Shown here piece after piece: positions 37,768-45,084 of a stretch of DNA of 45,084 nucleotides; the stretch's first letter is position 1, and each line of letters opens with the position of its first letter. The DNA comes from DASUPK01 sp036505735 (lineage in GTDB: Bacteria > Actinomycetota > Thermoleophilia > Solirubrobacterales > 70-9). The position numbers and the translations under genes were made by a program. The DNA is taken from positions 1-45,084 of the forward strand of contig DASXSZ010000046.1 in assembly GCA_036505735.1 (NCBI GenBank), read 5' to 3'. The notes below the pieces were generated by a model. That model searched no databases. It had not been told where the DNA came from and was given only the letters and a program-made list of their open reading frames with translations.

Positions 37768-40700
37768 GAGCCGACGGCCTCGCGCGCCCGCGACGCGAGC
37801 GCCGGGGCCCCGAGCGACTCGTACTCCTCGGCAGCTGCATCGAGCAGCCGCTCGGCGGCATCGGGGTCGGCGTCCACCAGAAGCCGTCCCTGGACGACCA
37901 GGCAGCGGGCCGCATCCAGGGGGCGGCCGAGCTGGAGCCATCTCTCCCGCGCCTCCTCGATTCGCCGCGCCGCCTCCTCCGGATCCTCCGCAGACGCGCC
38001 GGAGGCCTCGGCGGTCGCCGCCTCGCCGACCGGGTAGTGAAGCCGACCGGCGAGCCTCCCGGCTTCCTCCGCCGCGGCGCGCGCCTGCTCGCCGCGGCCC
38101 TCCAGGGCCAGTACCACCGCGCGGGCCGAGATCGCCTCGACCGACTGCGCGATCAGCCCGGCCCTCTCGCAGATATCGAGAGCCTTGGAGAGCTCGGACT
38201 CGGCACCGGAGAGGTCGCCGCTCTCGCGGAGCGTGATCGCCAGCCAGTGGAGGGCGGTGAAGGCGACCTCCGAGCGGCCGACCTGCTCGCCCAGCTCGTG
38301 AGCCCGCCGGAACGACTTGCTCGCCTCCTCCCAGTCACCCGCCCGCCAGCTGAGGACGCCGCGCATGAGGTCGGGGAAGCAGAGCTTGCCGTGGAGGCCC
38401 TCGCGCTCGGCCAGCCGGGCGCTCGCCTCGGCGGCGCGCTCGACCTCGTCCCAGTCCCCCGACTCGACCGCGAGCTGGCCGAGGGAGGCATGGAGCTCCA
38501 CCTGCGAGGGAAGGTCTCCCACCTCCTGGGCGATCTCGAGGGCCTCCCTGTACGCCGCCGTGGCGCCTTCGTAATCCGCCTCCGAGACTTCGAGATGGTA
38601 GCCCAGGGTGAGCAGCGCCCGCACGGCCTCGGCTCGGTCCGACTCGCGCGCCAGGGCGACCGAGCGCTCGAGGTTCTCCCTGGCCTTCTCGGAGTCGCCG
38701 ATCCGGCCGAACACCCGGCCGAAGATGCCGTGTGCACGGCTCGCGGCGCTGGCCTCGTCGAGCCGCTCGGCGAGCCGCAGCGCCTTCTCCGACGCGTAGA
38801 TCGCGAGCATGTTGTCGCCGGTGTGCATGTAGAGGGAGGCCGCCTCCTCGTAGAGCCGGACGAGCTCGATACAGGGAGGGCCGTCCTTGAGCAGATCGAT
38901 GCCCCGCTGGTAGTTGTCAATCGAGGCCCGGCGCTCGCCCTTGTGCCAGAGGGCCGCGCCGATCTTCCGGTGGAGGTCGGCGACCCGAGCGAGATCCTCC
39001 TCGGTGCGGTGGTAGGAGAGGCAGCGTTCCCAGACGCCCACCGCGGCGTCGACACGACCCATCCGCAGCGCCACGTCACCCTGCTTCTCGCCGATGCGGG
39101 CCACGGTGCCGGGGTCGAGTGACTCGGAGATCTCGAGCGCGGCGGTATAGCGATCGAACGCTTCCGCGTTCGAATAGAGGACGGCGGCCGCATCGCCGGC
39201 CGCCTCCAGAGTCTCGAGTGCCTGGGTCTGAAGATCGATGAGCGCGTCGGGGTCGAGCCCGGTCTCCGAGCCGAGCGCCGCGGCCCGCGCGAAGTGCTCG
39301 GCGATCAGGCCGATGACGCCGTCGCTGCGGTCGCCCGCACGCTCGCGGATGAACTCGGCCACCTCGACGTGCTTTAGGCAGCGGACCGACTTGGGCAGCA
39401 TCGAGTAGGCCACGTCGCGGATCAGGACGTGCTTGAAGGCGTACTCCTGCTCCCCGGCAAGGCGGCTCCCCGCGCTCGGTGCGAGCAGATCCTTCTCCTC
39501 GAGGTTGGCGAGAGTCTGGCCGAGGTCGAGCCCCTCCTGAGCGGCGGTCGAGGCGAGGGCCCCCTCCCAGAACGTCTGCCCGATCACCGAGGCGGACTGC
39601 AACAGCCGCCGCTCCAGGCGGTCGAGGGAGTCGAGGCGGGCGGCGAGCAGCGACTGCACCGTGCTCGGCAGAGCCTCGGCCTCCGCCGTCTCCTCCTCGA
39701 GCAGGCGGTTGACCATCTCCTCGGCGAATAGTGGGTTGCCCCCGGAGCGCTCAGCGACCTGCGGGATCACGTCTCCCGCCCCATTGCCGGTGCTCGGCAT
39801 CAGCGCCGCGACCAGCTCGCGCGTCTCTGGCTCCGTGAGGGGCTCCAGTGCAATGGTGGTGGCGTTACGGCGGCCGCCGCCCCAGCCGGGGCGCCGCTCG
39901 AGCAGCTCGTCGCGCGTCAAGCAGACGAGCAGCAGAGGCGCCCGAACCCAGCGGGTCAGGTGGTCGATCAGGTCGAGCATTCCCTCGTCGGCCCAGTGGA
40001 TGTCGTCGATCGCCAGCACCACTGCACGGCGGCGGGCGATCGCCTCGACGACGGCACGAGCGGCCGAGAACAGCGCCTCGCGCATCCGCTGGGGATCGGA
40101 CTCGGAGGGCATCAGCTCCTCGGGCGGCTCGAGGCCGAGCGGGATGGCGAGGAGCGCGGCGTTCCGCTCCCCGGCGGACTCGTCCCCGAGCTCGCTCATC
40201 AGCTCCATAACGCCGGCGCGCAGTTTCTCCCAGGCCGCATCGGGTGTGTCGTTGTCGCGGATCTCGAACTCGTCGTTGAGGACCTCGGCGAGAGCCCAAT
40301 ACGCGATTCCGGCCCCATAGGGCGGACATTGGCCGCGCCGGATCGTGGGAGGATCGTCCGACTCGGCGAGCGTCGACATCAACTCGCGCAGCAGCCTGGA
40401 CTTCCCGACCCCCGCCTGCCCGATCACCGTGACCAGGTGCGGCCGTCCCTCGCGCTCCACCCGCTCGACCAGCGAGGTGAGCAGGCTGGCCTCCTCCTCG
40501 CGGCCGATCAGCGGCGTCTGGGCGCGTCCGGGGCCGCGGCGAGGCTCGGACAGGGCGCCGGTCGCCTCCCACGCCGGCACCGGTTCCTCCTTGCCCTTCA
40601 GCGTCAGGGGATCCAGCCGCTCGTAGGCGATGGCCTCCCTGCTCGCCCGGTAGGTGGATTCACCAACGGTGACGCTGTCGGGCCGTCCGGCGTCCTGAAG

Positions 40701-41318
40701 GCGTGCCGCGACGTTGACCGCGTCCCCCATCACCGTGTAGCGGTCGCCCACGGCGCCGGCCATCACCTCACCGGAGTTGATCCCCACGCGCAGCGAGAAG
40801 CCGACCCCGTACTTCTCGCGGCTCTGGCGATTGGCCTCCTCCATCGCCTCCTGCATGGCCAGCCCGGCGCGGACCGCGCGTTCCGGATCGTCCTCGTGGG
40901 CGACCGGCGCGCCGAAGACGCCCATCACGTTGTCGCCGATGAACTTGTCGATCGAGCCGCCGAAGCGCTCGATCTCCTCGCCCAGCCGGCGGAGTGTGCG
41001 GTCGACCAGGGCCTTCACTGCCTCCGGGTCGAGCCGCTCCGCGGCCGCCGTGTAGCCGGAGAGGTCGGCGAACAGGATGGTCGCCTGGCGGCGCTCCTCG
41101 GGCGGGACCTCCGGCAGCCCGGCCGGGGCCGGCGGCGCGGCCGCCTCGCCGGCAGCGGCCGTCAGCCCCGCTCCGCACTCGATGCAGAACTTGGCGCCGA
41201 CCGGGTTCTCCGCGCCACAGCTGGGGCACTGGGGCGAGAGCTCCGCGCCGCAGGACATGCAGAAGCGGGCCCGCTCCGGATTCTGAGCAGCGCAGCTCGG
41301 GCAGGTTCTCCCCTCCAT
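37764..41318 (-). CDS. Zinc-ribbon / class III nucleotidyl cyclase / AAA ATPase / TPR signalling protein
   Basis: A 1184-residue multidomain protein. Two zinc ribbons (Cys6, 9, 20, 23 and Cys31, 34, 45, 48) are followed by a class III cyclase domain at about 76-235. It has both metal aspartates (Asp85 in FADLSGYT, Asp129 in FIGDN), the adenine-selecting Lys125 and Asp199, and Asn202/Arg206 (NVAARLQ), so it should be active as an adenylate cyclase. A signalling ATPase follows, with Walker A GQAGVGKS at 300-307 and VVLAIDDIHWAD as Walker B. The C-terminal ~500 residues are TPR-like helical repeats. The frame is open further upstream, but ATG 41318 begins the first zinc ribbon. TATCCT 12 nt upstream suggests a very short leader. 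Confidence 0.92.
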   Translation of the reverse strand: MEGRTCPSCAAQNPERARFCMSCGAELSPQCPSCGAENPVGAKFCIECGAGLTAAAGEAAAPPAPAGLPEVPPEERRQATILFADLSGYTAAAERLDPEAVKALVDRTLRRLGEEIERFGGSIDKFIGDNVMGVFGAPVAHEDDPERAVRAGLAMQEAMEEANRQSREKYGVGFSLRVGINSGEVMAGAVGDRYTVMGDAVNVAARLQDAGRPDSVTVGESTYRASREAIAYERLDPLTLKGKEEPVPAWEATGALSEPRRGPGRAQTPLIGREEEASLLTSLVERVEREGRPHLVTVIGQAGVGKSRLLRELMSTLAESDDPPTIRRGQCPPYGAGIAYWALAEVLNDEFEIRDNDTPDAAWEKLRAGVMELMSELGDESAGERNAALLAIPLGLEPPEELMPSESDPQRMREALFSAARAVVEAIARRRAVVLAIDDIHWADEGMLDLIDHLTRWVRAPLLLVCLTRDELLERRPGWGGGRRNATTIALEPLTEPETRELVAALMPSTGNGAGDVIPQVAERSGGNPLFAEEMVNRLLEEETAEAEALPSTVQSLLAARLDSLDRLERRLLQSASVIGQTFWEGALASTAAQEGLDLGQTLANLEEKDLLAPSAGSRLAGEQEYAFKHVLIRDVAYSMLPKSVRCLKHVEVAEFIRERAGDRSDGVIGLIAEHFARAAALGSETGLDPDALIDLQTQALETLEAAGDAAAVLYSNAEAFDRYTAALEISESLDPGTVARIGEKQGDVALRMGRVDAAVGVWERCLSYHRTEEDLARVADLHRKIGAALWHKGERRASIDNYQRGIDLLKDGPPCIELVRLYEEAASLYMHTGDNMLAIYASEKALRLAERLDEASAASRAHGIFGRVFGRIGDSEKARENLERSVALARESDRAEAVRALLTLGYHLEVSEADYEGATAAYREALEIAQEVGDLPSQVELHASLGQLAVESGDWDEVERAAEASARLAEREGLHGKLCFPDLMRGVLSWRAGDWEEASKSFRRAHELGEQVGRSEVAFTALHWLAITLRESGDLSGAESELSKALDICERAGLIAQSVEAISARAVVLALEGRGEQARAAAEEAGRLAGRLHYPVGEAATAEASGASAEDPEEAARRIEEARERWLQLGRPLDAARCLVVQGRLLVDADPDAAERLLDAAAEEYESLGAPALASRAREAVGS

Positions 41319-41397
41319 CGAAAGCTCAGGATAGGCCCAGCCAACCCGACCTGCCGCTAAAGGCCTTGCGCTACCCTGCGGCGCCGCCGGAGAGGAC

Positions 41398-42480
41398 TTG
41401 GAGAGACCTTTGAACAGGACTCGCGCAGCGGTCGCGCTCGCCCTCGCGCTGGGATCCGCGCTCCTCATGGCCGCCTGCGGCGGTGGAGGCAACAACGAGG
41501 ATCCCCAGCACGTCCTCATCCAGACCTTCAGCAACCCCACCAGCATCAAGAGCGGCACCTTCGACCTCGACGTCAAGCTCGAGACGAACGGGGGGGACAA
41601 CCCCGGCAGCCTGGAGGTGAAGCTCGGCGGACGCTTCCAGAGCCAGCCGAACGGGCAGTTCCCGCAGTTCGATGTCGACTTCTCCCTCCGAGCCGAGAGC
41701 GGCTCCCAGACCGTCACTCGCGCCGGCGGGCTGACCGCGACGGGCGACCGGGCCTTCCTCAACGTTCAGGGCACCGACTACGCGGTGCCGCAGCAGCTCT
41801 ACGACGAGTTCACGACGAGCTACGCCCAGCTGCAGAGCAAGGGGAGCGGTGCCCAGGGAGCCGGCCTGCTGCAGCGTCTGCACATCGACCTGGCCAAGTG
41901 GCTCACCGATCTGAAGAACGAGGGAACCGAGGACGTCGAGGGCTCGAGCACGATCCACATCTCGGGCAAGGCGAACGTCCCCCAGATCGTCGACGACCTG
42001 AAGACGATCGCCAAGGACGCCGGCACCGCAGTGGGCAAGATCAATCCCGCGGAGTTCGATCGCCTCAACGACGCGATCCAGTCGGGGGACGTCGACGTCA
42101 ACTCCGGCGAAAACGACAAGCTCCTGCGGCGGCTCCAGCTCAGCTTCGATCTGAAGCCGCCGCCGGGCACCCCCGGAGCGCCGGATTCGCTCGACGTCGA
42201 CCTGCAACTCAACCTGGCTGACGTCAACAAGCCGCAAACGATCCAGGCCCCGGCGAAAGCGCAGCCTCTGACCGCGACAGCGCTCCAGCAGCTCGGGATC
42301 AACCCCTCGGTGCTGGGCGGTGGGCTCCGCGGCGGCCTCGGGACGCGAGGCGCCCTGCCCGAATCGGGCGGGTCGACGACCGCGCCCAGCACCTCGGCCG
42401 CTCAGCGGTATGAGCAATGTCTGCAGCAGGCATCGGGCCAGGCGGAGCTGCAGCAGTGCGCCAACCTGCTGGCCCAATAA
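41398..42480 (+). CDS. Lipoprotein of unknown function, possibly LppX/LprG-like
   Basis: A 360-residue lipoprotein (TTG 41398; TTG 41410 is also possible) with leader RTRAAVALALALGSALLMAAC and a glycine-rich lipobox. The mature part begins with an amphipathic beta region (SGTFDLDVKLET, LEVKLGGRFQS, FDVDFSLRAES) resembling LppX/LprG or LolA-like hydrophobic-cargo carriers. A helical region follows, then a Gly/Ser-rich linker and a short C-terminal Gln-rich helix with two cysteines (YEQCLQQASG, LQQCANL). Lipid carriage is a guess from the fold pattern only. It is divergent from the cyclase gene across 79 bp. Confidence 0.72.
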   Translation: MERPLNRTRAAVALALALGSALLMAACGGGGNNEDPQHVLIQTFSNPTSIKSGTFDLDVKLETNGGDNPGSLEVKLGGRFQSQPNGQFPQFDVDFSLRAESGSQTVTRAGGLTATGDRAFLNVQGTDYAVPQQLYDEFTTSYAQLQSKGSGAQGAGLLQRLHIDLAKWLTDLKNEGTEDVEGSSTIHISGKANVPQIVDDLKTIAKDAGTAVGKINPAEFDRLNDAIQSGDVDVNSGENDKLLRRLQLSFDLKPPPGTPGAPDSLDVDLQLNLADVNKPQTIQAPAKAQPLTATALQQLGINPSVLGGGLRGGLGTRGALPESGGSTTAPSTSAAQRYEQCLQQASGQAELQQCANLLAQ

Positions 42481-42564
42481 GCGAATAGGCAGGGGAGAAC
42501 CTGGCGCGCTGCGGGGACGGCGAGCCGGCCAGCTACTCGATTTCAGGTGGATTCGCCCAGGGGG

Positions 42565-42593
42565 TTGACACGCCCGTTACAGAGGGGTAGTTT
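42565..42593 (+). promoter_or_regulatory. Near-consensus promoter of the MIP-dhaK-dhaL operon
   Basis: TTGACA (42565-42570) is followed after exactly 17 nt by TAGTTT (42588-42593). The -35 is a full consensus match. Transcription should start near 42600, about 52 nt before the channel gene. Confidence 0.75.
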
Positions 42594-42609
42594 TCCGCGC
42601 CTAAACCGG

Positions 42610-42626
42610 ATTCGATAATGTCGAAT
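42610..42626 (+). promoter_or_regulatory. Operator-like inverted repeat in the leader of the MIP-dha operon
   Basis: ATTCGA (42610-42615), 5 nt, TCGAAT (42621-42626) form an exact 6-bp inverted repeat about 10 nt after the predicted start point. Its position and AT content in otherwise GC-rich DNA suggest a repressor site. The regulator is not in view; it may lie beyond the window. Confidence 0.5.
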
Positions 42627-42651
42627 ACGGGTCGAAACGGAGGAGAGAGAT

Positions 42652-43455
42652 ATGGATGAGGAGTATTCCCTCGGCCAACGGTCACTCGCCGAGGTGCTCG
42701 GTACCGCCCTGCTCGTCTTGGTCGGTCCAGGTTCGGTAGTCGCGACCCTGACTCTGGCGGGCGATGCAAAGCCGGCGATCACGGGAGCCGACCTGCTCGG
42801 CATCTCGTTTGCTTTCGGCCTGGTGATCGCCGCAGCCGTGTACGCGCTCGGGAAGGTGTCGGGATGTCACATCAATCCCGCCGTGACCTTCTCACTCGCG
42901 CTCACCAAGCGCTTTCCCTGGCGCGAGGTGCCCGCCTACTGGGGCGCGCAGCTCGTTGGCGCAACACTCGGCGCCCTCGGGATCTGGGCTGTCTTCTCGC
43001 AGTCGGGAATCGATCTGGGGATGGGTCAGGCGTCCTTCAACCAGGACACCACGACCTGGGCCTCGGCGATGTTCGCCGAGGGAATCGGCACGTTCATCCT
43101 CATGTTCGCGATCCTCGGGATCGTCGACAAGCGCTCGCCGGGCGACTTCGCCGGTCTCGTCATCGGCGGCGTGGTGGTGGCGATCATCATGGTGGTCGGC
43201 CCGATCACCGCGTCGTCCCTGAATCCCGCCCGTGCCTTCGGGCCCGAGCTCGTCTCCGCCATCGGCGGCGGCGCGACCCACTGGAATCAGCTGATTCCTG
43301 TCTATGTCGTTCCGGGGCTCATAGGCGCGGGTCTGGCGGCGTTCATCTACGACCTGCTGGCCGAGCCTCGCCGGGTCCGGCAGCCGATCGAGGAAGCCGT
43401 CACACATCCCGACCAGGCCGTGTCGGCGCCGGATGGCGTCGCGGCGGCGAAGTAG
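42652..43455 (+). CDS. MIP-family channel (aquaporin / glycerol facilitator)
   Basis: A 267-residue channel with six TM segments and both pore loops: HINPAVTF (NPA at 75-77) and SSLNPARAFGPE (NPAR at 191-194). The ATG follows GGAGGAG. Adjacent dhaK and dhaL suggest it passes glycerol or dihydroxyacetone. Glycerol facilitators, however, normally have Asp after the second NPAR, and here residue 195 is Ala, as in water-type aquaporins. Substrate is therefore open. The C-terminal ~35 residues are a cytoplasmic acidic tail. dhaK starts 12 nt downstream. Confidence 0.9.
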   Translation: MDEEYSLGQRSLAEVLGTALLVLVGPGSVVATLTLAGDAKPAITGADLLGISFAFGLVIAAAVYALGKVSGCHINPAVTFSLALTKRFPWREVPAYWGAQLVGATLGALGIWAVFSQSGIDLGMGQASFNQDTTTWASAMFAEGIGTFILMFAILGIVDKRSPGDFAGLVIGGVVVAIIMVVGPITASSLNPARAFGPELVSAIGGGATHWNQLIPVYVVPGLIGAGLAAFIYDLLAEPRRVRQPIEEAVTHPDQAVSAPDGVAAAK

Positions 43456-43467
43456 AGGAGGATGAGA

Positions 43468-44490
43468 ATGGAAGTTGCCACGACACAGATGAAGAAGCTC
43501 CTCAACGACGCCGACGACCTGGTGAAGGAGTCGCTGGCGGGTTTGGCGGCCGCTCACGGCGACCTCCTCCGCTATGACGCCGACGACCAGATCGTGGTAC
43601 GTGCCGACGCACCGGTCGAGGGCAAGGTGGCCCTCGTCTCCGGGGGCGGTTCGGGCCACGAGCCGCTTCACGGCGGTTTCGTCGGCAAGGGCATGCTCGA
43701 CGCGGCCTGTCCCGGCGAGGTGTTCACGTCACCGGTGCCCGAGCAGATGCTCGCTGCCACCAAGGCGGTCGACGGAGGAGCCGGGGTGGTTCACATCGTC
43801 AAGAACTACACGGGCGACGTCATGAACTTCAAGCTCGCCGCCGAGATGGCGGAGGACGAGGACATCAAGGTCGAGTCCGTCCTCACGAACGACGACGTCG
43901 CCGTGCAGGACAGCCTGTACACCGCCGGGCGCCGCGGTGTCGGCGTGACCGTGCTGGCGGAGAAGATCGCCGGCGCCAAGGCGGAGGCGGGCGGCTCGCT
44001 GGCCGAGGTGGCCGCGATCGCCCGCAAGGTGAACGACAACGGCCGCAGCTTCGGCGTCGCCTTCACGTCCGCCTGGACACCCTCGTCGCCGACGCCGACG
44101 TTCGAGATCGGCGCCGACGAGATGGAGTTCGGCGTGGGGATCCACGGTGAGCCGGGCCGGCGGCGCGAGAAGGTCAGGCCGGCGGCGGAGATCGTCGCCG
44201 AGATGACCGAGGCGATTCTCGGCGACCTCGACGCACCGAGCGGATCGAACGTCCTCGCGTTCGTCAACGGCCTCGGCGGAACGCCGACGATCGAGCTCTA
44301 CGTCATCTACAACGAGCTCGCGAAGCAGCTCGAGGAGCGCCGCCTCACGGCGACGCGTAGTCTCGTGGGCAACTACATCACGAGCCTGGAGATGGCCGGC
44401 GCGTCGATCACGCTGCTCAAGCTCGACGACGAGCTGACCGAGCTGTGGGACGCTCCGGTCCACACACCGGCGCTCCGCTGGGGGCGCTGA
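43468..44490 (+). CDS. dhaK: Dihydroxyacetone kinase subunit DhaK
   Basis: A 340-residue substrate-binding subunit. GGGSGHEP (His64) and GIHGEPG (His226, the residue that covalently holds dihydroxyacetone) are present, as are NYTGDVMNF and ALVNGLGGT-type (AFVNGLGGTP) motifs. It presents dihydroxyacetone for phosphorylation by DhaL. ATG 43468 has GAGGAGG at five nt; ATG 43462 is less well placed. Actinobacterial DhaKL systems commonly use the PTS protein DhaM as donor; whether dhaM follows cannot be seen. Confidence 0.96.
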   Translation: MEVATTQMKKLLNDADDLVKESLAGLAAAHGDLLRYDADDQIVVRADAPVEGKVALVSGGGSGHEPLHGGFVGKGMLDAACPGEVFTSPVPEQMLAATKAVDGGAGVVHIVKNYTGDVMNFKLAAEMAEDEDIKVESVLTNDDVAVQDSLYTAGRRGVGVTVLAEKIAGAKAEAGGSLAEVAAIARKVNDNGRSFGVAFTSAWTPSSPTPTFEIGADEMEFGVGIHGEPGRRREKVRPAAEIVAEMTEAILGDLDAPSGSNVLAFVNGLGGTPTIELYVIYNELAKQLEERRLTATRSLVGNYITSLEMAGASITLLKLDDELTELWDAPVHTPALRWGR

Positions 44491-44512
44491 GCAGGTGCAG
44501 GGAGGGACGAGC

Positions 44513-45084
44513 GTGAACGCCGACACAGTCCAGCGCTGGCTCGAACAGGCGGCCGCCTCGCTCCGTGAGCAGCGCGACTACCTGACGCAGCTCGACGCTG
44601 CGATCGGCGACGCCGACCACGGCACCAACATGGACCGCGGCTTCACCGCCGTGATCGCGAAGCTGGAGGAGAGCGACGGCCCGGCCTCGCCCGGCCGGCT
44701 CCTGATCACCGCGGGCGGCACGCTCGTCTCGACGGTCGGAGGCGCGAGCGGCCCGCTGTGGGGCACCGCCCTGCGGCGGGCTGGCCGCGCGCTCGGTGAC
44801 GCGGAGCAGTTCGGGAGCGGCGAGCTCGCCTCCGCGCTCGACGCTGCGCTGGAAGGCGTCGTCGAACTCGGAGCGGCACAGGAAGGCGAGAAGACCATGG
44901 TCGACGCGCTCGCACCTGCCGTCCGGGCCTTGCGGGAACGGCTCGACGGCGGCGCTTCGCTGGCGGATGCCGCCCGGGCCGCCTTCGAGGCGGGCGAGGA
45001 GGGGATGCGGGCGACCGTGCCGCTGCAGGCATCGAAGGGCCGGGCATCCTATCTCGGCGAGCGGAGCATCGGTCACCAGGATCC
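44513..45084 (+). CDS. dhaL: Dihydroxyacetone kinase subunit DhaL (cut by window end)
   Basis: About 190 residues are visible from GTG 44513, which follows GGAGGGACGAGC. The nucleotide/Mg-binding loop QLDAAIGDADHGTNM with Asp28, Asp33 and Asp35 is complete, followed by GGTLVSTVGGASGPLWGTA and near the end ASYLGERSIGHQDP, where only the last ~20 residues are missing. DhaL carries the ADP cofactor that phosphorylates dihydroxyacetone held on DhaK. It is 22 nt from dhaK and clearly in the same operon. Confidence 0.95.
   Translation, partial: MNADTVQRWLEQAAASLREQRDYLTQLDAAIGDADHGTNMDRGFTAVIAKLEESDGPASPGRLLITAGGTLVSTVGGASGPLWGTALRRAGRALGDAEQFGSGELASALDAALEGVVELGAAQEGEKTMVDALAPAVRALRERLDGGASLADAARAAFEAGEEGMRATVPLQASKGRASYLGERSIGHQD

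Noticed and set aside
41319..41762. 148-residue N-terminal extension of the cyclase protein
   Set aside because: It is antisense to the lipoprotein gene, and the family begins with the zinc ribbon at 41318.

Overview
The window is gene-dense, very GC-rich DNA with short intergenic gaps, many GTG and TTG starts, frequent 4-nt start/stop overlaps and several likely leaderless genes. This, together with an actinobacterial-type integration host factor, two YrbE/MlaE permeases, a PucR-type regulator, an ECF41 sigma factor and a class III cyclase fused to an ATPase/TPR module, points to a chromosomal segment of an actinobacterium. A soil member of the Thermoleophilia/Solirubrobacterales is my best guess, but that is inference from gene style, not a marker gene. 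I see no rRNA, tRNA, CRISPR array, insertion sequence or phage gene. I recognise nothing in bases 1-67.

Layout. 68-6444: a decayed thiamine-diphosphate decarboxylase next to a benzaldehyde/salicylaldehyde-type aldehyde dehydrogenase, then metE, a small acidic protein and a second aldehyde dehydrogenase. 6445-8239: a regulatory gap with two perfect palindromes, then a PII protein lacking the modifiable Tyr51, translationally coupled to a PucR-type regulator. 8310-12623: secreted and lipid-anchored proteins (a beta-propeller lipoprotein, a soluble glucose/aldose dehydrogenase-like protein, a third lipoprotein). 12812-21026: a long co-directional run with two MlaE/YrbE permeases, their ATPase, a small winged-helix-like protein, an MMPL/RND exporter, a membrane thioredoxin-like protein, a B3/B4-domain protein and two uncharacterised proteins. 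21064-24277: a divergent integration host factor with a strong promoter and long leader, then a serine-palmitoyltransferase-like enzyme divergent from a GNAT protein resembling bacterial ceramide synthase. 24290-28857: a PEBP-like protein, a small membrane protein, an AlkA-type glycosylase and a three-gene ABC importer under a TPP riboswitch. 28887-30454: CYTH and CHAD proteins. 30463-32396: an ECF41 promoter, its epimerase-like target and the ECF41 sigma factor. 32397-36226: MoxR ATPase/VWA pair, a small membrane protein, PPK2 and a cupin. 36297-37646: an EVE / DUF2203 / membrane-protein operon. 37764-41318: a 1184-residue zinc-ribbon/cyclase/ATPase/TPR protein. 41398-45084: a lipoprotein, then a MIP channel, dhaK and dhaL (cut by the window end) behind a near-consensus promoter and an inverted repeat.

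How the genes may work together. Five themes stand out. (1) Envelope lipid traffic: the YrbE/ATPase/MMPL run and the possible sphingoid-lipid pair. (2) Polyphosphate or triphosphate metabolism: CYTH, CHAD and PPK2. (3) Thiamine-precursor import controlled by TPP. (4) A self-contained ECF41 circuit whose target promoter matches the known motif exactly. (5) Dihydroxyacetone/glycerol use in the final operon. Convergent gene pairs repeatedly abut or overlap at their stop codons, leaving no room for classical terminators.
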